Counted from the first letter of the stretch, positions 23,705-35,505 are shown. The stretch is DNA of 64,000 nucleotides from Polymyxa betae (GCA_003693705.1 RBZT01000435.1:186001-250000); one strand, 5' to 3'. The notes: a model not told the origin generated them from the letters alone. Translations and numbers: made by a program.

Positions 23705-24247
23705 ATGTCGCCAGGAAGGACATCTATGAAAAGTTTAAAAACGATTGAACAAGAAGAAGCGAGAGCTGAAAGTCCAATAAAAGTTGAGTCGTCTCCCAGG
23801 AGGACGTCATTTGCGAACCCTGATCGAAGAACTTGTTGGAGAAGCATCCAGCGCTCGTTGTCACCTTTAAGGCAATCACGAATAGTTCAAAGAAGATTTC
23901 ACTCAATATCACCATCTCGAAAAGTTAAAGCGATTAATGAGGTCGCGGCTGATTTAAAGTCGGCCTTTGTCGCCGCCAAAGAGACATACAATCATATGTC
24001 AAAGGCAGGAGAGGATACTCAATCACTATTGGCATTATTTACAGAAATCAGATCCGAAATCTGTGCTTTAATTACGCCTGATACAACTAATTCAGGATTG
24101 GCGACGCTCGCAGCGACCCTGGATCCTGAATCCACCAAATCCGCTCTAGACACTTATTCTGGCAAACTGATCGAGCTGATCCAGTCCAAGGTCGAAGAAG
24201 CCTTGACGGCTTCGATCGGATCGAGCCTTAGCGTGTATAATCGATAA
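23705..24247 (+). CDS. Basic/helical protein, possibly separate gene or extension of the WD40 gene
   Basis: Open frame of 180 residues from the ATG at 23705, only 67 nt after the stop of the WD40 gene. The N-terminal third is Ser/Pro/Arg-rich, with SP motifs that look like kinase sites. The rest is helical and acidic, with regular leucines, and ends SLSVYNR. A strong donor-like GTAGGT at the WD40 stop and a TTCCAG just before this ATG could form a 69-nt intron, but that join shifts out of this frame, so I keep the genes separate. In animals WDR62 has a comparable Ser/Pro-rich tail with a helical end, which leaves the fusion idea open. Family not recognised. Confidence 0.45.
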   Translation: MSPGRTSMKSLKTIEQEEARAESPIKVESSPRRTSFANPDRRTCWRSIQRSLSPLRQSRIVQRRFHSISPSRKVKAINEVAADLKSAFVAAKETYNHMSKAGEDTQSLLALFTEIRSEICALITPDTTNSGLATLAATLDPESTKSALDTYSGKLIELIQSKVEEALTASIGSSLSVYNR

Positions 24248-24493
24248 CTAATTCTCTATATAAATGGCCAATACAAAGTGCCCCACCAGAGCCAAGACGT
24301 CGTTCTATGAGCCCTAAACCCTACCCCGCTCCCAACTTGAACCTAACAGGTGAGAGTGGCTTCTCTATACGTGCGTTAATAGTCAATCATACCCATGTTG
24401 ATTACTGTCGTAGAGCTTCCTGTTCCTAGCAGTTCAGTGTTGCTGAGTGAGTCTCATATCATCGGAGTGCGTTATCTTCCAAGGTAGTCGTAA

Positions 24494-27400
24494 ATGCTGC
24501 AATGGCGCCGCTTCCAGTTTTTTGAGAAGCGGCTGCTAGAGCCGCCTGGAGCCGCCGCTGCCGCTGCAGAGGGACTCGCGATCAGTGCTCTATGCGCTGC
24601 ATCTGGACGGTCGAACCTTTTCCTGGGCGATGCGCTCGGCACGGTCCATGTGCTTGATCGTAGTTTGCATACCTCTGAATTTCAAGCTCATGATGCATTA
24701 ACTCATATTGCTAGAGTAAGCGAAATGCAATCTGCAGTTGGTTTTTTATAGCGATAATTTTCAACAGGTTACTGGAGAGAGCGTTCTCGTCACCCTCGGG
24801 CTTGATTTGGGCTCTGATTTGCCTCCCGCCACACTAAAATTCTGGAGGCTCGATGTCTCAGAATCCGATCTAGTTCTAGCGCAAGAGATCCGGGTTTTCT
24901 CTTCTCCAAAGCTGGAGCCAGCACCGATAACCTGTTTTGCTGTTCAGGTTTCAGAAAATGTCTGCTCCGCTGAGCTTTGTTATGACTGCTGCTTCTCTTA
25001 GGATGATCTTTCGCAAGTAGCCATAGGTCTTGGTAATGGAGGCATAATTCTGTTCTCTGGCGATCTGATTCGTGGACGATATAAAACATATCGCTTGCGG
25101 CAAAATGGTTCTTGTGTGACTTCAGGTTGCTGTTTGATTCCTCTGAATGCTGGCGGCTAAATCTGTATTAGTGCTGTTTATGTCTACTGCTGTCTTGTTT
25201 GTAACAACGACTTCTTCGGTGTCCTCTTTCCAGTTGATCACTGATGGACATCCCGAGACTGTGTTGGATCCCAATGAGGGATGCGATATCAACTGCAGGT
25301 ATGCTGCGACCTGATCTTCTCTACTATCTGATTTATCTGGCGTTTTTATCAGTTGTTTGTCTGATAGTGGATCCCTTGTTGTTGGCCGGCCTGATGGTGT
25401 ATTTTTCTTCGAGCATGATGATGTAGGTCCATGCTACGGGTTTGAAAGTAGTAAACGCTCTCTGCATTGGTTCCATTCTTATCTTGTTGTTGTTACTGAC
25501 AATAAGAACGTCGCAAATAAAAGCGATATCACGATATTCGATCTAAGGTATAGCTTCTGGAGCCGCATATGCTGTTTTTAATGGGAATTCAGGAATAAAT
25601 TTGTCGCTTTTTCTGGCGCCTTTGACACAATAGGGCATCTACTTATTGAATGGGGCTCTTTAATTATCTACCCGAAACATCCACCAAGAAAGGTACCTTT
25701 TGATGAACAGCTTGTTTTCACATTTTTGCTTATATCTGGCAGATTTTGGAGCTAACTGAATCTGATCTCACTACAAAAATGGAAATTCTCTTCAAACGCA
25801 ATCTGTTTCCGATTGCCATCAGTCTGGCCCAAAGCCAATCTTTGGATCAGTCCTACATAATGGAAATTGTTCAAAGATATGGAGACCATCTATACGATAA
25901 AGGTCGGAACTCATAATCTCCTTTCCATCAAAACTTCATGTCATACGGCTTAGGTGATTACTCGGGCGCCATGCGTGAGTATCTGGATACTGTTTCTCCA
26001 GGAATTGCTCACATTGAGCCTTCGTACGTCATCCGAAAATTTTTGGATGCTCGTTTGTCGGAACATTTGACTGCCTATTTGGAGGCACTTCATGCAAATT
26101 CGTGTGCAACAAAGCTGCATACGACATTGCTGTTAAATTGTTTCACACGGGCCAAGCTCGATGACAAGCTAACTGCGTTTCTGAACAATATATCCTCCAA
26201 CAAGTTTGATGTTGATAATGCAATTCAGGTATTCAACTGTTTGCGATGGTTTTCAAGGCTCATGAAATCTTTTTCTAGGTTTGCACTTCTGCTGGGTATT
26301 TGGAACATGCTTTGCAATTGGCGATGCAAAACAATCGAATTGAGGCCACCATCAAGATATTAACGCTGATGTGCGATTATCCTGCTGCTGTTAAGTTTAT
26401 TGCTGGTTTACCCTTCGAAGAAGCCGAGTCATGCCTGAAAATGTATGGACACCTGTTGTTCGAAGAGGCACCCAAGGAAACCACCACGCTTCTGATTCGC
26501 TTGTGCACTGAATTTTCTGTCCAATCGGGCGAATCCCGACGAGCCAGTCCAGAAGAATTCATTCACCTCTTTGTCGGAAAGCCATCCGCCCTGCAATCGT
26601 TTCTTGAAACTGTTGTAGCCCAAGTAATCCTGTTTTTTAAGCTATCTCAGTTTTAATCGTTTTCAGGCCCCCAACTCGTCCTCGACCGTCTATACGACTT
26701 TACTGGAGCTTTATCTTCGCGATAAAACTCATTGCGAAGATAAAATTCTGTGTTTACTTGCTACTCAACAAACCAAGTAAGTATGGACTTTTTATGGCTA
26801 TTTAAACCGACCTATTGAGCCTTTTGTTAGATACGATCCAGAACTGGCTCTAGTTCTGGCGAAGCGGTATGGATTTACAGCAGGAATTTTATTCCTGTAT
26901 CAGAAGTTAAAGCTGTACATGGACATTCTAGAGCATCACATTCATGTAGATTTTTGCGTTCTCTCCTTTAGGAAGACATTTAACTGCAATTCAGAATGAA
27001 AACGCTGATGCTATAATTGAAGCATGTCGAACCTATGGCCAAGTTGAGCCGAATTTATGGCTTCGGGCTCTTTCATTTTTCGCTTCGAGCACCCGTCATC
27101 TCGAAAGGCCGGAAAATATTCAGCAAGTCCTAAAAAGTTACAGTTTCGATGTCGCTCTCCAAAGTATCTTATTTATTCCTTTAGATGTGCAAGAATCGAG
27201 GCTGCTACCTCCGTTGATGGTTGTCCAAATTCTGTCGAAAAACGAATCTATACCTTTATCGATTGTAAAGGAATTTTTGTTGAAGTCTCTCACATATGAT
27301 CAAGTCGGAACTTTCGCGCTTTCCTTTCTGCAGATATTTTACTTAACGTCTCATAGTCTGTCTTGAAGGAAGATCGCAGGCAAATTGAAGAATACAGGGC

Positions 27401-27942
27401 AGAAACCGCCGCCATCAAAGAACGGATAACGCGGCTCGAGACACAAGTACAGTTTTTTTTCTGTATATTTGTGCATTGACAGTTGTTCAGGCGGTCTCTT
27501 TCCAAGCCACGACATGCTCTTCTTGCAGTGGTTTACTGTCAGAGCCTCCTGTTATTCACTTTCTGTGCATGTCAGTGCTTTCTAATTCGCATACTATTGC
27601 ATCTGATGTGATTGCAGGCATTCTTTCCATGACCGATGCATTGAAGGGATGCCAAGTCAACAATGTCCTCTTTGCTTTAATGATTTCAAAAAGAGTAACT
27701 ATCAGAAGTGGTCGTTTATGTTAATCTTCGCTCATTATTCTTGCATTACAGTAATTGAAATCGATAACGCCATGACATCAAGTGCTAATGATCACGAGAC
27801 TTTCTTTCATAAAATTCATGATGCTGAAGATGGGTTCTCCATTGTCGCTGAATATTTCGGTCGTGGCATAATCGAGAATTATCAACCCACACTAAGGAAG
27901 GCTGTGCTTTCGTCACCGGATATGTTGAAGCATGTTTCGTAA
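24494..27942 (+). CDS. VPS11: Vacuolar protein sorting protein VPS11 (HOPS/CORVET core)
   Basis: Core subunit of the HOPS and CORVET tethering complexes for endosome and vacuole fusion. It is built from many short exons with introns of about 40-60 nt. The start MLQWRRFQFFEKRLL is the family opening (human W-RF-FF). N-terminal WD-like propeller exons run to about 25.6 kb (SQVAIGLGNGGIILF, GSLVVGRPDGVFFFE). Alpha-solenoid exons follow (EILFKRNLFPIAISLAQSQ, DYSGAMREYLDT, PSYVIRKFLDAR, RYGFTAGILFLYQKLKLYMDI). A coiled coil lies near 27.4 kb, and a C-terminal RING is split over exons: CSSCSGLL, VIHFLC, HSFHDRCIEG, CPLC. The RING is typical of VPS11. Some internal exon limits (25.1-25.4 and 27.0-27.6 kb) are uncertain. 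It ends in YQPTLRKAVLSSPDMLKHVS. Confidence 0.88.
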
Positions 27943-28027
27943 TTTGGTACCTACTCCGGAATCTGAATTTCCTCGATTATTTACTGCTAATTGCTATTGC
28001 CTATTAATATATAAATAACAGTAATTA

Positions 28028-29131
28028 TTATTCTTGCTGAACATGTTCTCTGGCCGCAACCAGCCTTCTAACTTCTACTGGCTTAAACGGTTCTGCGACA
28101 ATTACTCTTGTGGAATGTGGCCGTAACGCCACCAACATCGGTCGTGCTGGCCGCCTTGTCAACGCTGCCTTTTTTGAATTACCTAACGCGATCTGATTCG
28201 ATCCTGTAATAGTTTCGGAAACTGTAGCCATCACGTGAGGAATCTTCTGCAATTGATGCAGAAGAATGGACTCGATGCGGGTATCCATTGTCCATCGCTT
28301 CTCAGTCGCCATGCATAGCATACGTAGACGTGAAATGGCTTCTTGAAACGAAACACATGCAGACCCGGCCAGCAACAAGGCAGAAATGGCAAGGTCCCAT
28401 CCAACATCATTGGGGCATTGAATCAACACGGCTTCAGTTTTCAGTAAATTCACAATCTGGTGGACAACATCCTGAAGGCAACGTCATACAAGGCAGCGCA
28501 GATGCACATATTGATAAGTAAAGCTCATTCAAATTGTATGCACAGGAATCAGCAAAGATTCTTACAGAGAGAATTGTAGCAAGCGAATTAAGCCGAGGGT
28601 CTATATTGAAGTTCACAACCCGAGCTGCAGTCCGATAACGAATCGGCTTGTTTCTTGTCTTTGGTGACAGACCTCCTGAGTTCGACAACAGCCTAGCGAT
28701 AACTGATATCTTAAAGTGAGATAACTCAGATGGTAAATCGTCTCCGCGAACAGCGGTACTGATAAGCAATCGATTCGGGATCACCCAGAAAGCATCTTTA
28801 GCCGATGTGACTCTGTCAAGCATTTTCATTGAACTCCCTTTCTCGTTGTGAGATTGGACAACTTCAGTTTCTTGTTGCAAAACGGGAATATTGGTGTTAG
28901 CATGAAAGGAGTTAATCTTCGAGATGAGAATTGGCGTCATCGCATCGTTTTCAGCATTGTTCCTTCAGACACGGTAAATAAATGCCATGACTGTAGATCA
29001 TCTGCATACTGAGGACATAATTCGTTCCTGAAAGCTGGAGTAGTATGTATTCTAGACGTCTTAATCCGGTGACGGTTGAACCGCACTCCACGTCTCTGCT
29101 GGACTTGCTGAAGGCCAACGTCAACGACCAT
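28028..29131 (-). CDS. Unknown multi-exon protein
   Basis: Read from the ATG at 29131 (MVVDVGLQQVQQRRGVRF), with an exon beginning near 29028 (NELCPQYADDLQSWHLF), then a long exon near 28590-28900 and a last exon 28028-28460. Only the last two have clear frames. The protein is largely helical, with a basic SPKTRNKPIRYRTAARVV segment, a hydrophobic helix WDLAISALLLAGSACV, and a basic C-terminus. I do not recognise it; cyclin-like or exosome-like folds crossed my mind, but no signature motif supports either. It is convergent with VPS11 (85 nt between stops) and divergent from sulfite oxidase. Confidence 0.45.
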
Positions 29132-29317
29132 TTTCACGACATGGCACGTGCCAGGTTCCGATCATGAAACTGCTTTGCCCATATCACACTCCTCAATCTG
29201 AATGATCGGCTATGCATTCAGTAAATGAAGACCATTCGAATAGAGCAGCAAATGAAATGTAAGACGAGGCCGCGCCTTAAGTAGTCATTTCCTTGATGTT
29301 AAACAGAAGTTAAATCA

Positions 29318-31461
29318 ATGTCGACTCGTCTTACTCTAACGCTGCTAGAGCGACGTCTGCATCCGGTCCTGGCGACAGCCGCTGTCGCCCTTGGTATTGG
29401 TGCAACAGCTACTTATCAGCTGAAACAACCGGTGCAGAACAAATCGACTCAACATGAGAGAATTGTGGATAACCACAAACCAAATTTCCATCCTCCTTCT
29501 GTCCCGGATATAGCACTGAAACAGAATTCTTCTGATGCTACTACTTCAATGCAGATACAGAAACCTTTTGCGACGTCTACAGTAGTGCAGATAAAGAAAT
29601 CGGATGATTCCGGTACTTTGGAGACAGAAGGGCAACCTCCAGACGATCCTCATGGGACTCCCGTTGCTGAAGGCCTTGCAGTATTTCATGATGATGAAGA
29701 TAAATCGAACCCTGGCCTTGATACTGTTTATACTCTAGAAGAAGTTTCCAAACATAATGTTGAAGGAGATATTTGGGTTAGCTATCAAGGTCCGGTTGGA
29801 TTCGTTTTCAATGTTTCAAGACTCGCTAATTAACTCCATTGCTTGATATAGGTGGCGTATACAATGTCTCTGAATTCGCCCCTTCACATCCAGGAGGAGC
29901 CAAGATTCTTCTAGCTGCCGGTTGATAATAGATAGATTGCCATTCTAACTATGAACATTGAGAATAGGCAAACCTCTGGAAACATTTTGGTCGATGTATC
30001 GAATTCATGAGACTCCCGAAGTTCGTGAGATTCTGGAAGAGTACCGTATTGGAAGATTATCGCCTGAAGATAGCAAGACCATTCCGGATATGTCGAATCC
30101 CTATTCAATCGGTTCGATTCGTAATATTTCCAAAGATTCTTGTCTAACATTGTATTCAGACCCAGATCGCTCTCATAAAAAATTAACCGTTCGGACACAG
30201 CAACCTTTCAATGCAGAAGCGCCTCTTGACAGTTTAGCTGATAATGACGTGACCCCAACTGAAAGCTTCTTTGTTCGAAATCATCTACCTGTTCCGGATA
30301 TCAAACCTGAACTCTATGAGCTGAAAATCTCTGGACAAGGCGTTACAGAGAAAATTTTCTCGCTTGATCAGCTGAAGGCATTCCCGAAGCATACTGTCCG
30401 GTAGTCTCCAATATCACATTCTGCTTATCAGGTTTTTGACCTATTCTAGAGCCACTATCCAGTGTGCTGGTAATGGTCGATCTGCTATGGATGCTGTAAA
30501 GCCAGTTCGTGGCCTGCAATGGGGCTATGGAGCGATTGTATGGTGATGATCAGAACCGGAAACCAAATCTGAATGTTTGGTTAGTCGACTGCAGAGTGGT
30601 CTGGTGCACGTTTGATTGACGTGCTCGAGGCGTGTGAATATCAGCCGACCGAAAAAGGAAAACATGCAGTTTTCGAGGTGCAAAGTCTTTCCATTCGATT
30701 GATCAGGTGCCGATTCTGAAACATTTTCAGGGTCTAGATAGGGATATGACGCAGGCTTATGGGGCATCGATTCCCATTGAGAAAGCCACAGATTCCAGAG
30801 GCGATGTTATATTGGCTTACGAAATGAATGGGCGTGATATTCCTCGTGATAATGGATATCCTGTTCGAGTTATTGTACCAGGCGTTGTTGGTGCCCGCAA
30901 TGTGAAATGGCTGAGTTCTATTACAATCGATGAATCGGAATCTGATTCTCATTGGCAGCAAAAAGATTATAAGGGGTTCTCTCCATCTTCCGACTGGTAA
31001 ACGCTTTCCTTTTGTTGATGATAACAATATTTAGACTATTCAGGGATCAACTAGAGTGGTCCAAAGCGAAAGCCATTCAGGAGCTTCCGATCATATCCGC
31101 GATTTGCAGCCCTCAGAAAGGCGAGACGTTCTCACACGGGACTGTTGCTGAAGTTAAAGGATATGCGTATTCTGGTGGCGGCAGAGAAATAATTCGGGTT
31201 GATGTATCAGCTGATGGAGGCAAGACTTGGGTCGTTGCAGAATTAAGCGAAGATGTCGCACCAGAAGGGAGACACTGGGCATTTCGAAGATGGAAAGTTA
31301 ACATTCCAGTACCGGAAGATGCTAGAGGAAAATCGATCGAATTGGTTTGCAACGCGGTTGATCGTTCCTATAATAGTCAACCTGAGAATTTCGAGTCTGT
31401 TTACAACGCCAGGGGTGTTCTATGTAATGCATGGCACCGAGTACAAATTCAATGTCAATAA
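29318..31461 (+). CDS. SUOX: Sulfite oxidase with cytochrome b5 domain
   Basis: Oxidises sulfite to sulfate in the mitochondrial intermembrane space and passes electrons to cytochrome c. The N-terminus has a basic presequence and a hydrophobic anchor (LATAAVALGIGATATY), then a linker. A cytochrome b5 domain follows with the heme HPGG motif (APSHPGGAKILLAAG, about 29880-29925). The molybdopterin domain shows FFVRNHLPVP, the cofactor cysteine in QCAGNGR, GARLIDVL, AYEMNGRDIPRDNGYPVRV and VGARNVKW. The dimerisation domain ends ARGVLCNAWHRV. Short introns (about 40-60 nt) include joins at AI-STAEWSGAR, FE-GLD and DW-DQLEWS, all of which restore frame. The b5 fusion is the animal-type layout; plant enzymes lack it. 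It converges on TMEM18 with 27 nt between stops. Confidence 0.95.
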
Positions 31462-31488
31462 ACCGTATATCCCCATTAAACGTATCAA

Positions 31489-32051
31489 TCATTCAGCCTT
31501 TGCTGATTTCTCTTTTATTTGTTGCCGATGTTGAGCTTTCTTTAAAGTGATCATTAGCAAAGAAGTTCGATAAATGGCGTTAACCTGTCCTGAAGTTACA
31601 TGGCGTATTCGAAATAAACAAAATGTTCTCACCACAATGAATGTTGCTAGAAGCAATAGAGGAGCACAGAATAGGGCGCCAAGAAACTGACCCGATTCTT
31701 CAAAATACGGCTCAGCAGTGAGATTCTGCCAGTTCAGCATCGCCCACGAATTGAAGAAACTTGTTAACCATACGGAGGCAGCTAAATACCATGAGAACAA
31801 AAGAAGACAGATCTTGCCATCTCATTACCGATCAACAACAGCAGGATGAACTGTGAGATCGTCTGATCACGGGTCGTCAGAACAACGAGGCTTAAAACAG
31901 CAACCGAGAGCAGCAATGCGATCACGAAGGGCTCTGACCAATCAATTGCTTTGATAAAGCGGTATGCTGTATCTGCGACACCTTCATGGTTTTGGTTGAT
32001 CTTCTTCGCTAAAGTAGAAGCGAATAGCTTCCAAGGAGACTCTGGAGTCAT
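31489..32051 (-). CDS. TMEM18: TMEM18-like nuclear envelope membrane protein
   Basis: Two exons from ATG 32051, joined by a 47-nt intron (about 31775-31821) that gives LLLLI-AASVWLTSFF. Three or four transmembrane helices are visible (VIALLLSVAVLSLVVLTT, FILLLLI-AASVW, LGALFCAPLLLLATFIVV). The conserved TMEM18 blocks are DWSEPFVIAL, NSWAMLNWQ, YFEESGQFLGALFCAPLL and the basic C-terminus. Without splicing the first frame ends at SHGI, in the middle of the second helix, so the intron is well supported. The N-terminus is about 35 residues longer than in human TMEM18. Animal TMEM18 sits in the inner nuclear membrane; its molecular role is still debated. Confidence 0.88.
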
Positions 32052-32243
32052 TAATTAGAGCACGTTTTTGAGAAAAATGCGGAGAGCTCGGTCGTAAACT
32101 TGACTTTGCCTTCAAAAGCTCGACGGCCAATAAATGAAAAGGCACAAATACAGTCGTTTGCTGACTAAATTAAAGCATATAAATTATATATTAGGACATA
32201 TATATATTAGGAGCATTTGATCTACAGACAACGAGGATGAATG

Positions 32244-33806
32244 TTAACAGGCAACGAATGCATCCACGGATTGACAATCATCAGAAACCGACGATGTGTC
32301 GCTAAGCGCGTCTTCATCTTGATCATATTCATCGCTCGATTCTTTACTTTGGTCGGCCTCCAGACGAAGTCGCGTCGTTTCAGCGGCATCGACCCAGTCA
32401 ATACAAAAGATGTATGCCAGGCTGAGCACAGCCGCGAATACCAACGCGAAGGCATTTCCCCACCAGATCCCACTCAAACCGATTTGTAGCGATAGATAGT
32501 AGGCCAAAGGAAGGCCCAATAGATATCCAATCACGATAAAGACCGAGCCGATACGTTGCTGGCCGCAGCCGCGAAGAACGCCGCCAGACGTCATCAGCAA
32601 TGCATAGCCGAGCTCGGAGACACCAACGGGGATGATGCAGGAGACCGCCATATCAACGACGTCTTTATCGTGCGAGTAAAGCATCGCCGTCGGACGAATC
32701 GCCAACGTTGAGATGATGATGAGAAAAATAGCAATGGCCAACGACGCCCCGATCGAGATCATGGCAGAAGCTTTCGCAGCCCCATGCTTGGCATATCCCA
32801 AATGGTTCCCAATACGAATGGAGGTCGCCGAAGCGATCCCGCCATACCCGACGTATTTAACCACGTTAATCGTGAAGAGAATCGTATGAGCAGCCACAGC
32901 TGTCTCAGGATCTGGAAGCCAACCCGTCATTACATAGGTGAACTCGAACGCCCACCATTCCCCAACGATCATGACGAAGCTGTGGAAGGAAAGGCAGAAG
33001 AATCGCCATAACGCGACCGGCTCACAAACGAGCGACGTTTTCCACGGTCTCCAGAGCAAATCGACGAGATCCGCATAGAAGAAATAAATCATCGTTAGAA
33101 TCGGGGCCACAACCGAGGCGATCGTTCGGGACCATGCTGCGAAATAGAACTCGAAATTGAACACGTTCAAGAGCAAGTAGCATAAGAACAGGTTGAAGGC
33201 GTTCGAGACCAACCCGACCACGACGGTCGGCATCACAACGGATCGCGATTGTAAGCTCTTCGACATGACCGTATTGATGAAGATGAAGGGCAGTCCTGGC
33301 AGCAGACAATGCGAGAATTTGGCGGCGCCGATCGACATATCGACTGGCTGCTGCAGGATGTAGACTAAGAACGGCTGCGTGAAGATGTTGGCGATCGTGA
33401 TGGGAATACAGGCCAGAACGAGAATCACGAGACAACGCTGCGTGTAGAGAGCAGCCAGGCGACGATCGCCGCCGCTCTTGGATCCATTCGCATTCGCATA
33501 CAGAGTATCGAGGCCATACGTCATCCCCAGACCAATCGATAAGCCCGAGATGTTCGAATACATAACGGCCAGCGACGACGCATCCAGATTGATGCTGGAC
33601 GTGGACGACGTGTTCCCGACCATGATGACGCAGATCGTGGACGTGATCGTGATCAGGACGTTCTGCAGCGCCAAGGGCATGGCGATCCGGAATAGGGCCC
33701 GACCTTCATCCTCCTCCTGCTCGTTGGCCACCCCGAGCAGAGGGTATTCGAGGTCCTGGTCGGCGGGATCCGGAACAGGAATATGCAGGATCTGGGCCAT
33801 ATTCAC
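32244..33806 (-). CDS. MATE-family multidrug/organic cation efflux transporter
   Basis: Intronless gene of 520 residues. MATE transporters exchange cations or drugs for H+ or Na+. The protein has twelve predicted membrane helices in two six-helix bundles. Family-like segments include FRIAMPLALQNVLITITS at helix 1, LDTLYANANGSK after helix 2, SVVMPTVVVGLVSNAFNL, then AAHTILFTINVVKYVGYGGIASATSIRIGNHLGY and GGVLRGCGQQRIGSVFIVIGYLLGLPLAY. These match the MATE signature around helices 7-10. Both termini are cytosolic and acidic; the C-tail is Ser/Asp-rich. The lack of introns is unusual in this window and may reflect a retro-derived or horizontally acquired copy, though base composition is close to that of its neighbours. 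It may be plasma-membrane or vacuolar. Confidence 0.93.
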   Translation of the reverse strand: MNMAQILHIPVPDPADQDLEYPLLGVANEQEEDEGRALFRIAMPLALQNVLITITSTICVIMVGNTSSTSSINLDASSLAVMYSNISGLSIGLGMTYGLDTLYANANGSKSGGDRRLAALYTQRCLVILVLACIPITIANIFTQPFLVYILQQPVDMSIGAAKFSHCLLPGLPFIFINTVMSKSLQSRSVVMPTVVVGLVSNAFNLFLCYLLLNVFNFEFYFAAWSRTIASVVAPILTMIYFFYADLVDLLWRPWKTSLVCEPVALWRFFCLSFHSFVMIVGEWWAFEFTYVMTGWLPDPETAVAAHTILFTINVVKYVGYGGIASATSIRIGNHLGYAKHGAAKASAMISIGASLAIAIFLIIISTLAIRPTAMLYSHDKDVVDMAVSCIIPVGVSELGYALLMTSGGVLRGCGQQRIGSVFIVIGYLLGLPLAYYLSLQIGLSGIWWGNAFALVFAAVLSLAYIFCIDWVDAAETTRLRLEADQSKESSDEYDQDEDALSDTSSVSDDCQSVDAFVAC

Positions 33807-34272
33807 GAATGGCGTTATGAAACCATCTGGGCACGGCCATTGTTTCGACCCAGGTCTGGGTGTTGGCCCACTCTGTGTCTCTCAGAATCCGCCTGGCGTG
33901 CCGCCATGTGCCGTACTTGTTAAGGTCGATCGAACCGAATCGGCCACGCACAAATTGTGCGTCATACAAACTGCACCCCAATTGGGCCCTTGGTGCGTCA
34001 TACAGATGCCATCTCATACCGATCAGGCTTCGGGTACAGAATGATGTGGTCGCATTTTGTTTGCAAATAGTAGATGTCGAAACCTTTCAGAAATGATATC
34101 TAAGGATAATCTATAAAAAACCAAGGTATTCTCGTGGGCTTAGTTCTCAGAAGACGTACATGGATAAACTTCACAGCCATTATTAGCTTAGCTTTTTCTG
34201 TATCCAAATCATAATGGATGGATTTTAATTTGAATGTAGTTCTCTTTGCAGATAGGATAAAAACGTGTTGGT
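33807..34272. other. Gap between MATE and DAD1 genes
   Basis: No coding sequence is supported. An 11-base word TGCGTCATACA occurs at 33958-33968 and again at 33994-34004, 36 bases apart. The right part (34030-34260) is AT-richer and probably holds the DAD1 3' region. No RNA gene was recognised. Confidence 0.4.
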
Positions 34273-34722
34273 TTATCCGATAAATGTTAAGACGAAGATG
34301 TGCAAGAGAATGTTGCAGAAAACCCATTCGATAAATGCCCGTTCGTTAGAAACGCCCTTGTCTTTGCGATGGTCTCCAAATAGATGAGGTGATGCAGTTT
34401 GGAATCTTAATGAAGCTGTGAACACGAAACTGGCAACGCAGGATATGAATCCAGATAGGAACGCGTTGAACGGGAAAGACCCAGCTAATAGGCAGTAGAG
34501 ACCTTGAAGCAATCCAGTGGCAACAGTAAATAATAAGTAAGCGTCAATAAGCCGAAGGCGACGAGGGGTGTTCTTCATATAGTCTTTCAGCACTTCATGA
34601 TAGATCGAGACGAAAGTTTGAGACGATACAAGTGACTTTGGCTTGCCTTGTTCAGTCGGTGAGCCGACAGCCTGGTTAGATCGACCAGAATTCTTCAGAG
34701 CCGCCGCTGACGATTTACCCAT
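34273..34722 (-). CDS. DAD1: Oligosaccharyltransferase subunit DAD1/Ost2
   Basis: Small membrane subunit of the ER oligosaccharyltransferase, needed for N-glycosylation. Single exon of 149 residues from the ATG at 34722. Family blocks: YHEVLKDYMKNTPRRLRLIDAYLLF, GLLQGLYCLLAGSFPFNAFLSGF, then FTASLRFQ and FGDHRKDKGVSNERAFIEWVFCNILLHIFVLTFIG. The C-terminal ERAF..F....LH..V..FIG is the DAD1 hallmark. The N-terminus is about 35 residues longer than in animals, with a Ser/Gly-rich start. Three to four helices are visible. It works with the ER chaperone BiP also encoded in this window, but there is no operon relationship. Confidence 0.95.
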   Translation of the reverse strand: MGKSSAAALKNSGRSNQAVGSPTEQGKPKSLVSSQTFVSIYHEVLKDYMKNTPRRLRLIDAYLLFTVATGLLQGLYCLLAGSFPFNAFLSGFISCVASFVFTASLRFQTASPHLFGDHRKDKGVSNERAFIEWVFCNILLHIFVLTFIG

Positions 34723-34929
34723 GACAAAGAGAGATAACAAATCTGAAGAATGGGTTGGAATTAACTACGAGTCTGAGAGGTCCCGCTACACTCTCTCTGT
34801 TTATACTTTATAGACGACATTTCTATGCACAAACAACACGAATGTTACATGACTGAAAAATCTACGATAGTGGGCAGAGTCGAGGAAGAAGTTTGTGGAG
34901 AACAATAGCATGTATTAGGAAAGTTTATA

Positions 34930-35311
34930 ATGTTCGAAGATAGAGCCGCGCCTAAACAAACAACCAATCAGCACTGGAATGATAATGTTGAAGGAAGAAA
35001 AGAGGATAAAGATTTGTCAGTAAGGGACATTTCAATTCATATGAAGAGCTCAAGGGAGACAACTAGAAGTCGACCTCAAGCTCTTCTAGAATAGTGGTGG
35101 TGCATATCCGATATCATCACACAAATCCATAAAACAGCCTCAAACAGTATTACCGACCTGAAGTCAGAGACCAACACGACAGTACCGCCAGATACTAGCT
35201 GACGACTGATGAGAAATGGAATGAAGCCGATCCTCGACGAGTCGACCGAGGCAGACTCCAGATCCGCCATTCAGCCCGAAATCCGCAATTTTAATATTAG
35301 CGCACGGGCCA
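34930..35311 (+). pseudogene. Degraded coding remnant upstream of the recombinase
   Basis: A frame opens at 34930 (MFEDRAAPKQTTNQHWND) and stops after 54 codons at 35092-35094. The same frame then continues as WWCISDIITQIHKTASNSI to a TGA near 35203. A further fragment follows (RNGMKPILDESTEADS). The plus strand is purine-rich and coding-like throughout. No family recognised. It looks like a gene with in-frame stops, probably part of the same insertion. Confidence 0.35.
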
Positions 35312-35505
35312 TAGTTTGAACATCACAAAAAATCACCACCATGATAGAACGATCTCAACCTATAAAAATATCAGTAAATATGAATTCTTTGCTAATTCTA
35401 ACAACGCTCCATATAACATGAATGAAATCGCGGAAGGATTTTAAAAATGTGAAAATATATATCGAATGTTAAAGCAATGAAGAAATGACATACATTGAGA
35501 AAGCA

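Noticed and set aside
24312-24325. Telomere-like CCCTAAACCCTACC
   Set aside because: Only about two units, inside the gap before VPS11. This is expected by chance or as a single interstitial trace; no array follows.
32244-33806. MATE gene as a recent bacterial transfer
   Set aside because: Intronless, but composition matches its neighbours and the protein resembles eukaryotic MATEs. There is no flanking evidence of transfer.
33958-34004. Repeated word TGCGTCATACA as a possible array or element end
   Set aside because: Only two copies, 36 bp apart, and no further structure, so neither a CRISPR array nor a transposon end.
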